Below are positions 57,950 to 64,000 of a DNA stretch of 64,000 nucleotides, piece by piece; positions within the stretch are counted from its first letter, which is position 1, and each line of letters starts with the position of its first letter. A program made the position numbers and the translations under genes. This stretch comes from Mycobacterium paraterrae. GTDB taxonomy: Bacteria > Actinomycetota > Actinomycetes > Mycobacteriales > Mycobacteriaceae. The notes beneath the pieces were generated by a model. That model was not told where the DNA came from. It made no database searches and saw only the letters and a program-made list of their open reading frames with translations. The stretch lies in the NCBI RefSeq assembly GCF_022430545.2, contig NZ_CP092488.2, positions 3,782,001-3,846,000 on the forward strand, written 5' to 3'.

Positions 57950-58435
57950 CGCGGCTTTGGAAAGCTGTTCGAGACGGTAGCGAAAACCGTTCCGCACAAA
58001 GGCATTTCGATACCTGGAACCATGAACTGTTGGTGCGTTGACTTCTGCGAAGTTGCTGTGGAATGTCGGTTGGCCGCTGGCAGGTCGACTGCGCCTATGT
58101 TATAAAGAGCGGACTAGCGGTCTGTCTTCAGACGTCAGGGCAGCCATCACCTCGGCCCGCTTGGTGCCGGTTGATGCGAAGTGTCCTCATGCGCCACTGT
58201 TTTCGGGTATCGGCGCTCAAACTTCCTTTAACTCGGCATCCGCGGTCCCAACCGATCGCGCCACCCAGCGAAGGGTGACGCGCTGTGGTTTCTCGCATTG
58301 TCCAGGCATAGGGGAGGTTTAGTCAGGGCCCTTGTCCGTGCCCGATTGAGCGCGTTGCTATCCGCCGCGGGGGAACGGGCGCAGCGAGCCGAATGATCCT
58401 GTCCAAATCATGACTCGATTGGGATTTCGCCAAAT
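57950..58435. other. 486-base intergenic region before the cutinase gene
   Basis: No convincing protein gene: the longest reading frame (58038-58322) has no ribosome site and no recognisable motif. Notable are an AT-richer TATGTTATAAAG at about 58096 and a TTGACT at about 58040, which could be promoter parts. The region also has an inverted GTCTG-TCT-TCAGAC hairpin near 58120-58135. A small RNA or an untranslated leader is possible but unproven. Confidence 0.4.
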
Positions 58436-59179
58436 ATGTGCACCAGTAACTTTTTTCGCTATTTCATCACTTCTCTCCTAACGACGGCCAGTTTCGGCCT
58501 TCTCGCCGGCACCGCTACTGCATCGGCGCAGCCTTGCCCAGACATCCAGGTGGTCTTCGCCCGCGGAACCGGTGACGAGCCTGGTGTCGGCCCGACCGGA
58601 CAGGCGTTCGTCGATGCGCTCCGGGAGCGCCTCGGCGGCCGATCGATGGACGTCTACGCGGTGAACTATCCCGCCAGCGACCAGTGGTCCACGGGTCTCG
58701 ACGGCATCAGAGATGCTGGTGGACATGTCGTTTCGATGGCCGCAAGCTGCCCGAACACCAAGATGGTGTTGAGCGGATACTCGCAGGGTGCGGCCGTCAT
58801 GGGGTTCGTCACCTCGCCGGCCGTCCCTGATTCGATTCCCGCCGATATCGACCCAGCGACTATCCCCAAGCCGTTGAGCCCCGATGTCGCCAGCCACGTG
58901 GCGGCCGTCGTGTTCTTCGGAACGCCGAACGTGCGCGCGATGAACTTCCTCGGCCAACCGCAGATCATCATCGGGCCCCTTTATCAAGCCAAGACCCTTC
59001 AGGTGTGCGCGGTCGAGGATCCCGTGTGCTCGGATGGTATGAACTTCGCGGCGCACCAGTCATATTCAAACGGTTCAGATGTCATCGGGCAGGGGGCCGA
59101 CTACGCAGCCCGTCAGCTGGGTGCTCAAGGTGGCGCCGCGCAGGTGGTCGGCGCCCAGGCCGGGAACTTCGGCAACTGA
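58436..59179 (+). CDS. Secreted cutinase-family esterase
   Basis: 247 residues. Signal peptide about 1-31 (ending TATASA). Cutinase fold with nucleophile S116 in GYSQG, D195 in EDPVC and H207 in FAAHQSY, and cysteines placed for the two conserved disulfides. Mycobacterial cutinase-like proteins are lipases or phospholipases acting outside the cell. A Gly/Gln/Ala-rich C-terminal tail follows the domain. It is preceded by an unusually long gap and convergent with the SDR gene. Confidence 0.9.
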   Translation: MCTSNFFRYFITSLLTTASFGLLAGTATASAQPCPDIQVVFARGTGDEPGVGPTGQAFVDALRERLGGRSMDVYAVNYPASDQWSTGLDGIRDAGGHVVSMAASCPNTKMVLSGYSQGAAVMGFVTSPAVPDSIPADIDPATIPKPLSPDVASHVAAVVFFGTPNVRAMNFLGQPQIIIGPLYQAKTLQVCAVEDPVCSDGMNFAAHQSYSNGSDVIGQGADYAARQLGAQGGAAQVVGAQAGNFGN

Positions 59180-59204
59180 GCGGCACTGATGATCAACTCT
59201 GCAG

Positions 59205-60044
59205 TTACAGGATCGGCCGACCGCCGGTGACCGCTATCCGCGCGCCCGAGACATAGCTGGCGTCGTCGGAGGCGAGCATGACATAGACCGGTGCCAACTC
59301 GACGGGCTGTCCGGCCCTGCCCAGGGGCGTGTTTTCTCCGAATGAGGCAACCTTTTCCTCGGGCATCGTCGACGGGATCAGTGGCGTCCAGATCGGCCCT
59401 GGGGCAACGCTGTTGACACGAATTCCCTTGCTGCCCAGAAGTTGGGCCAAACTCGCCGAGAAGTTGGCGATAGCCGCTTTGGTAGCCGCGTAAGGCGCCA
59501 ATGTGGGATTGGGGCTATCCGAATTGACCGACGAGCTGCCGATGATCGACGAGCCGGGCTTCATGTGCGGCAACACCGCCTTTGTGAGGTAGAAGAACGC
59601 ACCCACGTTCAGCTTGAAGGTGTAATCCCATTCTTCGTCGGTGATCTCGTCGAGCGACTGGTGCGTCATCTGGTAAGCGGCGTTGTTGACCAGTATGTCC
59701 ACACTGCCGAATTCCTGTGCTGCACGGTCGATTACCGCCCGACAATGCGCGGGGTCAGACAAGTCGCCGGGGACTAACACGCACTTGCGGCCGGCGTCTT
59801 CGACGTAGCTCGCCACCTCCTTGGCGTCCTCGTCTTCGTCGAGGTAGGAGATGAGCACGTCGGCACCCTCACGGGCGAACGCAATGGCGACGGCGCGTCC
59901 AATACCGCTGTCGCCGCCGGTGATAACCGCTTTCTTGCCAGACAGTTTTCCCGATCCGCGGTAACTGTCCTCGCCGCAGTCGGGACGCGGGTCCATCCGG
60001 GATTGACTGCCCGGCGGGGTCTGTTGTTGCTTGGGGAAGCTCAT
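59205..60044 (-). CDS. SDR-family oxidoreductase (general-stress type)
   Basis: 279 residues. Rossmann motif TGGDSGIG (42-49) and catalytic Y185-x-x-x-K189 (YAATK), with LVNNAA. The N-terminal extension of about 35 residues (QQQTPPGSQSRMDPRPD) is typical of the YghA/general-stress SDR group. It starts 3 bases after the 61-residue gene, so both are probably co-transcribed. The substrate is unknown. Confidence 0.88.
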   Translation of the reverse strand: MSFPKQQQTPPGSQSRMDPRPDCGEDSYRGSGKLSGKKAVITGGDSGIGRAVAIAFAREGADVLISYLDEDEDAKEVASYVEDAGRKCVLVPGDLSDPAHCRAVIDRAAQEFGSVDILVNNAAYQMTHQSLDEITDEEWDYTFKLNVGAFFYLTKAVLPHMKPGSSIIGSSSVNSDSPNPTLAPYAATKAAIANFSASLAQLLGSKGIRVNSVAPGPIWTPLIPSTMPEEKVASFGENTPLGRAGQPVELAPVYVMLASDDASYVSGARIAVTGGRPIL

Positions 60045-60047
60045 CGC

Positions 60048-60233
60048 TTAGTCCTCGTCGATCTCGTCCGCACGCGGCACGGTGTTGCCCACATCTGGGT
60101 CGTCGTCGGCCGGCGGTTCTGGATCGCGCCACTCCTCGACGCGACTTGAGCGGTTTCCTTGCACCGTTCCGCGCAGCTCATCCTTGAGCTGGTCGTCGGT
60201 GTGCGGCCCATGTTTGGCACTTCCGCGTTGCAT
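60048..60233 (-). CDS. Small acidic hypothetical protein
   Basis: 61 residues, highly charged (QLKDELRGTVQGNRSSRVEE), no membrane segment, ending in an acidic tail. A strong AGGAGG is 7 bases before the ATG, which makes it a real gene; the longer frame is rejected for that reason. It is the first gene before the SDR. The family is not recognised beyond general resemblance to small actinobacterial stress proteins. Confidence 0.78.
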   Translation of the reverse strand: MQRGSAKHGPHTDDQLKDELRGTVQGNRSSRVEEWRDPEPPADDDPDVGNTVPRADEIDED

Positions 60234-60285
60234 CGGCTTCCTCCTGGCGGGATAGGCGGATTGGGCAACGGTGATGACGGTGCGG

Positions 60286-60311
60286 CTACCCCGCTTGCAA
60301 GACGCGTAATC
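60286..60311 (-). promoter_or_regulatory. Weak SigF-like promoter before the 61-residue protein/SDR genes
   Basis: On the minus strand GATT-N16-GGGTAG, one mismatch in each box relative to GTTT-N15-17-GGGTAT. About 50 bases upstream of the ATG. Confidence 0.3.
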
Positions 60312-60334
60312 ACGCATGGTTATGAAGAGACGGC

Positions 60335-60371
60335 AAAAGGGGCCCGATCCATGGCGGACCGAGCCCCTTTT
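60335..60371. terminator. Bidirectional intrinsic terminator
   Basis: AAAAGGGGC (60335-60343) and GCCCCTTTT (60363-60371) are exact complements. Each strand ends the stem with TTTT, so it can stop transcription of the CsbD gene on the minus strand as well as readthrough on the plus strand. Confidence 0.7.
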
Positions 60372-60380
60372 CCGACGTGC

Positions 60381-60623
60381 TCAGTTTTGGTGCGACTCCT
60401 GGCGCTTCTCCGCAGCCTCGGCGCCGCCACGGGCTGCCTCCGCTTCGGCTTCCTTCTTGGCTGCGTCGCGTTGCGCTTCGGCCTTGTCCTGCTGGGCCTC
60501 GCCCTCTTGCTCGAGGTCTTTGTTGCCGACCACACTGCCGACTGCCTCTTTGGCCAGGCCCTTAGCGCCTTCAACGACGCCCTTGATGCCTTCTTCTGGA
60601 CCGCTCTTGTTGTCGTCCGACAT
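60381..60623 (-). CDS. CsbD-like small stress protein
   Basis: 80 residues, all helical and charged: GIKGVVEGAKGLAKEAVGSV, then NKDLEQEGEAQQDKAEAQRD repeats. CsbD-family proteins are abundant general-stress proteins of unknown biochemical role; a mycobacterial relative is described as a microaggregate-binding protein. GAGGAGG stands 5-6 bases before the ATG at 60623, so this start is preferred over the ATG at 60644. A terminator follows. Confidence 0.85.
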   Translation of the reverse strand: MSDDNKSGPEEGIKGVVEGAKGLAKEAVGSVVGNKDLEQEGEAQQDKAEAQRDAAKKEAEAEAARGGAEAAEKRQESHQN

Positions 60624-60738
60624 CGAGTCCTCCTCTTGGCTCATGTCTTACTGCTGTCTCGGTCACCGGCCGACGGCTGGACCGGTTGGATGCGACTCCG
60701 GCGAGCGTCGCTCACCGAACCGCACCGCGATCGGCGGC

Positions 60739-60764
60739 ATTCCCGCGGGTCCGGAAGACCAAAC
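60739..60764 (-). promoter_or_regulatory. SigF-like promoter of the CsbD gene
   Basis: On the minus strand GTTT-N16-GGGAAT; perfect -35, one mismatch in the -10. Predicted leader about 110 bases. Confidence 0.5.
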
Positions 60765-60887
60765 CTCCGCGGCGGTGCTGAGCGCCTAGGCCACGCTCGC
60801 GGCGCTGGTGACGTGGCCTCCTGCGGCCGATGTGAGGTCGCACACGAAATCGTTGGCTGGGCGGTCTTTTTGCCACGTCCATCAGCG

Positions 60888-60912
60888 GTTTCGGCTCTCA
60901 CCGGTCGGGTAC
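60888..60912 (+). promoter_or_regulatory. SigF-like promoter of the FAD-Rieske gene
   Basis: GTTT-N15-GGGTAC: perfect -35, one mismatch in the -10, allowed spacing. The start codon at 60923 lies 10 bases after the -10, so the transcript would be leaderless or nearly so. Confidence 0.55.
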
Positions 60913-60922
60913 CCGAAGCGCA

Positions 60923-62419
60923 ATGACATCTTCGCTATGGTTGGCCGGCCACGACGGCCAGCACAAAAAATCAGAACTGGATCAATCCGCTGCGGATATC
61001 GTCGTGGTCGGCGCCGGCATCACCGGCCTCGTGACCGCGGTGCTGCTGGCCAGGGCAGGGAAGAACGTCCTGGTCTTGGAGGCCCGCACCCCTGGCGCGG
61101 TGACGACCGGCAACACCACCGGCAAGATCAGCTTGCTGCAAGGCACGAATCTCTCGACGATCGTTGCTCGGCACGGCCCTGCGTTGGCGCGCGACTACAT
61201 CCAGGGAAGTCGCGAGGGCCAGGACTGGCTGTTGCGGTACTGCGAGACCAATTCCGTTCCCGTGCAACGCGAACCAACGTACACCTATGCGCAGTCCGCC
61301 AACGAAGTCCCGCGGGCGCGCGCCGAGCTGGTCGCCAGTCGGCTCGTCGGACTGGACACGGTGTGGGACGACGACGCCGATGTCCCCTTTCCGTTCCACG
61401 GCGGAGTTCGGCTCGACGATCAGGCGCAGTTCGACCCAATGCCATTGCTGGACAGCTTGATTGGCGAGCTGACCAACCGCGGCGGAAAGCTGGTGGAAGG
61501 CGCCAGAGTGCGCTCGGTATCCCTACCGCGTCACGGGACTGTGCGGGTTCGAGTCGCCGCGGCGCAGGGCGACGTGGACGTCGAGGCCGAACGGTGTGTG
61601 CTGGCCACGGGTGTCCCAATTCTGGACCGTGGTGGCTTCTTCGCCAGACTGAAACCCAGCAGGTCCTACGGGTTCGCTTTCGAAGTACCCGGTGCCATCA
61701 CCCGGCCGATGTTCCTTTCCGCTGGTTCTCCGACTCGCTCTGTGCGCTACGCGCCGGTCGACGGCGGTGAACGACTCGTCGTTGCCGGCGCCGGGCACAC
61801 CGTGGGCCGAAAAAGCCCTCATGCCGAACTCGACGAACTGAAGTCCTGGACCCGAAGCCATTTCCCGGGCGCAACCGTGACGCACAGCTGGTCGGCGCAG
61901 GACTACACACCGGTGGACCGGTTGCCGTACGTCGGCCCGATCCTTCCGGGCAGCGAGAGCATCTTCGTGGCAACAGGTTTCAACAAATGGGGACTCACCG
62001 GTGGTGTGGCCGCGGCACTAATACTCAGCAGCCGGATCCTGGGTGGCCGGATGGACTGGGCGCGCGCTTTCGCGGCCTGGAGTCCGCACGAGGTCACGGG
62101 ACTGACCACGGCGATGCAAGCCAATCTCGAAGTCGGCTTCCAGATGACCAAAGGCTGGCTGGCGCCGATCGTGCGCTCACCGAAGTCGCCGGCCGACCAA
62201 GGTGGCGTCGTCAGCGGTCCGCCCTGGCATCTGCGGGCTGAGTCAGCCGTGGACGGCGAGCGGCATCAAGTTTCACCGGTCTGCCCGCACCTAGGCGGCA
62301 TCGTCAACTGGAACAGCGTCGAAAACTCGTGGGACTGTCCACTGCACGGTTCGCGCTTTGCGCCGGACGGCACACTGCTGGAAGGTCCTGCCACGCGAGG
62401 CCTCACGCGTTCTCGCTGA
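60923..62419 (+). CDS. FAD-dependent oxidoreductase with C-terminal Rieske domain
   Basis: 498 residues. DAO-type FAD domain: GAGITGLVTAVLLARAGK near residue 31, then TTGNTTGKISLLQG. The C-terminal Rieske [2Fe-2S] domain has both ligand pairs intact: C454-P-H456 and C472-P-L-H475. Similar fusions are found in stress gene clusters of actinobacteria; the electron donor and substrate are unknown. There is no Shine-Dalgarno before the ATG; the SigF-like -10 is 10 bases upstream. Two glycosyltransferase genes follow on the same strand. Confidence 0.87.
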   Translation: MTSSLWLAGHDGQHKKSELDQSAADIVVVGAGITGLVTAVLLARAGKNVLVLEARTPGAVTTGNTTGKISLLQGTNLSTIVARHGPALARDYIQGSREGQDWLLRYCETNSVPVQREPTYTYAQSANEVPRARAELVASRLVGLDTVWDDDADVPFPFHGGVRLDDQAQFDPMPLLDSLIGELTNRGGKLVEGARVRSVSLPRHGTVRVRVAAAQGDVDVEAERCVLATGVPILDRGGFFARLKPSRSYGFAFEVPGAITRPMFLSAGSPTRSVRYAPVDGGERLVVAGAGHTVGRKSPHAELDELKSWTRSHFPGATVTHSWSAQDYTPVDRLPYVGPILPGSESIFVATGFNKWGLTGGVAAALILSSRILGGRMDWARAFAAWSPHEVTGLTTAMQANLEVGFQMTKGWLAPIVRSPKSPADQGGVVSGPPWHLRAESAVDGERHQVSPVCPHLGGIVNWNSVENSWDCPLHGSRFAPDGTLLEGPATRGLTRSR

Positions 62420-62448
62420 TACACCGATTCGAAGCGGTGCTAGGTAAT

Positions 62449-62474
62449 GTTTGACGGTCAAAGAGGTCGGGAAG
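62449..62474 (+). promoter_or_regulatory. Possible SigF-like promoter before the glycosyltransferase genes
   Basis: GTTT-N16-GGGAAG; perfect -35, two mismatches in the -10. It overlaps a TTGAC-G-GTCAA palindrome (62451-62461). The ATG at 62485 is 10 bases downstream of the -10. Confidence 0.35.
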
Positions 62475-62484
62475 CCGGTTTGCT

Positions 62485-63444
62485 ATGCCGACTACGGCAC
62501 CGCTCAATATTTTGCTTTGGCACGTGCACGGCTCGTGGACCGAGTCGTTCGTGCAGGGCCACCACCGCTACGTCATTCCGGTCAACGAGGCCAAAGATGC
62601 CGATGGCCGCGGGCTGTCGGGCCGGAATTGGCCGCACGCCGCGGAGGTCGGATCGGATGATCTTCGTGACGAGGCGATCGACATCGTGGTGCTTCAACGA
62701 CCCGAAGATTTGGATTTGTCGGCGGCGTGGTCAGGGCGGCGCCCAGGCGTCGACGTGCCCGCGGTCTACGTCGAACACAATGCGCCGCACCCGTCGCCGA
62801 CGGGCAGCCGTCATCCGTTGAGCGGTCGGGACGACATCACCGTCGTCCACGTCACCGACTTCAACCGGTTGATGTGGGACAGCGGTACTGCACCCACTGC
62901 TGTCATCGACCATGGGATCATCGATCCCGGTTATCGATACAGCGGTGAATTGCCTTCTGCGGCAACGATGATCAACGAGCCGGTCCGTCGGGGCCGCGTG
63001 GTGGGGGCCGATTTACTGGCGCGGCTGTCGCGCGATGTGCCGATAGACGTGTGGGGCATGGGCAGCGATGAACTGACCGGAGACAACATTCGGGGATTCG
63101 GTGATCTGCTTCCACCGGCGCTCTATGACGAGGTCTCTCGCAGACGGGTGTATGTGCACACCGCTCGTTGGACATCGCTCGGCTTGTCGCTGATCGAGGC
63201 GATGTTTCTCGGTATGCCGGTGGTGGCGGTGGCATCGACGATGGCGCCACTTGTCGTGCCGAGCGAGGCGGGCGTGGTCAGCGCCGACGTCGACGCATTG
63301 ATCGACGCGCTCAGCCAGTACGTTGCAGACCCCGAGGCGGCACGCGCCGCCGGCAAATCGGCCCGCAACTTCGCACTGCAGCGTTTCGGCTTGAGCCGGT
63401 TCCTACACCAGTGGGACGAGCTGATCGAGGAGGTGATTCGGTGA
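62485..63444 (+). CDS. GT4-like glycosyltransferase
   Basis: 319 residues. GT-B fold indicated by the C-terminal half: HTARWTSLGLSLIEAMFLGM (the family donor-binding E-x7-E-like region) and PVVAVASTMAPLVVPSEAGV. The N-terminal half (LNILLWHVHGSWTESFVQG) is short and acceptor-specific. It overlaps the next glycosyltransferase by GTGA, so the two probably act in the same pathway. The product sugar is unknown; a stress-related glycoconjugate is a guess from the neighbours. Confidence 0.83.
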   Translation: MPTTAPLNILLWHVHGSWTESFVQGHHRYVIPVNEAKDADGRGLSGRNWPHAAEVGSDDLRDEAIDIVVLQRPEDLDLSAAWSGRRPGVDVPAVYVEHNAPHPSPTGSRHPLSGRDDITVVHVTDFNRLMWDSGTAPTAVIDHGIIDPGYRYSGELPSAATMINEPVRRGRVVGADLLARLSRDVPIDVWGMGSDELTGDNIRGFGDLLPPALYDEVSRRRVYVHTARWTSLGLSLIEAMFLGMPVVAVASTMAPLVVPSEAGVVSADVDALIDALSQYVADPEAARAAGKSARNFALQRFGLSRFLHQWDELIEEVIR

Positions 63445-64000
63445 ACGCGAATACTGCTGTGGAACAAGGTCATACGATGCGGATCGCCATGGTGTCCGAA
63501 CATGCCAGCCCGCTGGCCGCGCTGGGCGGAGTCGACGCCGGCGGGCAAAACGTCCATGTCGCCGAGCTGTCGGCGGCACTTGCCCGCCGCGGCCACGACG
63601 TCGAGGTCTATACCCGGTGCGACAGCCCCGATCTTCCCGAGCGGGTGCAAACACCTGACGGCTACACCGTGGTAAACGTGCCGGCCGGCCCGGCCCAGCC
63701 CGTGCCGAAAGACGAACTGCTAGTGCACATGCCGGACTTCGGGCGATTCCTGGCCGAACAGTGGTACCGCGCCGAGCCCGACGTCGCCCACGCACATTTC
63801 TGGATGTCGGGCATCGCAACGCTGCGCGCCGTTCGTCGCTCTGCGATACCGACGGTGCAGACCTTCCACGCACTCGGAGTCGTCAAGCGGCGCAACCAGG
63901 GGGCCGAGGACACCAGCCCGCAGGCGCGTCTGACGCTGGAACGTTCGATAGCGCAAACCGCCGACTGGGTGGCGGCCACCTGCACCGACGAAGTGTTCGA
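63441..64000 (+). CDS. GT4-family glycosyltransferase, N-terminal part (partial)
   Basis: Runs off the window end; about 186 residues are visible. The N-terminal GT-B nucleotide-sugar enzyme pattern RIAMVSEHASPLAALGGVDA, GGQNVHVAELSAALARRGHD, then DVAHAHFWMSG and PTVQTFHALG resembles MshA and sucrose-phosphate-synthase-like GT4 enzymes. The GTG start overlaps the upstream stop (GTGA); an ATG at 63477 is an alternative. The donor-binding C-terminal half is outside the window. Confidence 0.85.
   Translation, partial: MNANTAVEQGHTMRIAMVSEHASPLAALGGVDAGGQNVHVAELSAALARRGHDVEVYTRCDSPDLPERVQTPDGYTVVNVPAGPAQPVPKDELLVHMPDFGRFLAEQWYRAEPDVAHAHFWMSGIATLRAVRRSAIPTVQTFHALGVVKRRNQGAEDTSPQARLTLERSIAQTADWVAATCTDEVF

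Larger units (their letters stand above)
60645..60922. other. Divergent promoter region, CsbD gene versus FAD-Rieske gene
   Basis: 278 bases without a supported gene. It contains a SigF-like sequence on each strand (60739-60764 minus, 60888-60912 plus). Reading frames crossing it are shadows of neighbouring genes or lack ribosome sites. Confidence 0.5.

Noticed and set aside
58038..58322. 94-codon frame in the gap before the cutinase
   Set aside because: No Shine-Dalgarno, no motif, poor codon pattern compared with neighbours.
60159..60926. 255-codon plus-strand frame across the CsbD region
   Set aside because: It runs antisense to two genes with strong ribosome sites and crosses a terminator; hydrophobic stretches are an artefact of the opposite strand.

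Overview
This is a high-G+C actinobacterial chromosome segment that is clearly mycobacterial. It carries pyruvate carboxylase, SepIVA, SMC-FtsY, AmtB-GlnB-GlnD, a PE/PPE pair and a cutinase, and its gene order follows the M. tuberculosis H37Rv segment Rv2969c to Rv2887 (read in reverse). I recall that order from memory and have not aligned it. The PE/PPE pair suggests a slow-growing or intermediate non-tuberculous Mycobacterium; the species cannot be named from this window.

Layout. 1-5.4 kb: end of a DsbA-like protein, VKOR, pyc, rsmD, coaD. 5.5-9.7 kb: a Gly-rich winged-helix regulator divergent from a MarR regulator, then a large LuxR-type ATPase regulator. 9.7-11 kb: a metal permease behind a CsoR/RicR-like palindrome. 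11.1-26 kb: cell-division, RNA and secretion housekeeping (sepIVA, DUF177, rnc, mutM, osmC, acyP, smc, ftsY, amt, glnB, glnD, ffh). 26-32.4 kb: amidohydrolases, Nudix, TetR, STAS protein, D,D-carboxypeptidase, SnoaL-like protein. 32.5-38 kb: ribosome and translocation block (rpsP, KH protein, rimM, trmD, lppW, rplS, lepB, rnhB, DUF2469). 38-44.7 kb: accessory insertion with a GAF-ANTAR regulator, two tandem KimA-like permeases and a PPE/PE pair. 45-55 kb: yraN, comM, dprA, viuB-like, lactate monooxygenase, xerC, M23 peptidase, rpsB, tsf, amiC. 55-64 kb: an accessory and stress region with a MarR/methyltransferase divergent pair, HAD, DUF1360, ChaB, cutinase, SDR, small stress proteins, a FAD-Rieske oxidoreductase and two glycosyltransferases.

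How the genes fit together. Most of the window is conserved housekeeping with short gaps and overlapping start/stop codons, which implies long operons. The most interesting material is regulatory. Two paralogous MarR genes (6.3 kb and 55.4 kb) each face a divergent target. In each gap there are two 17-bp TATCAA/TTGATA-type palindromes, and one arm of one palindrome is altered to TTGACA so that it forms the -35 box of a consensus-spaced promoter. The 56.8-62.5 kb stress genes carry several SigF-like GTTT-N15/16-GGG(T/A)A sequences. A GlnR-type box precedes amt, and a CsoR/RicR-like operator precedes the permease.

Compared with H37Rv, several blocks are missing at the equivalent junctions: purU, the whole PDIM/PGL lipid locus between the permease and sepIVA, pknI, and the formate dehydrogenase genes. 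No CRISPR array, tRNA, rRNA, insertion sequence or prophage was recognised.
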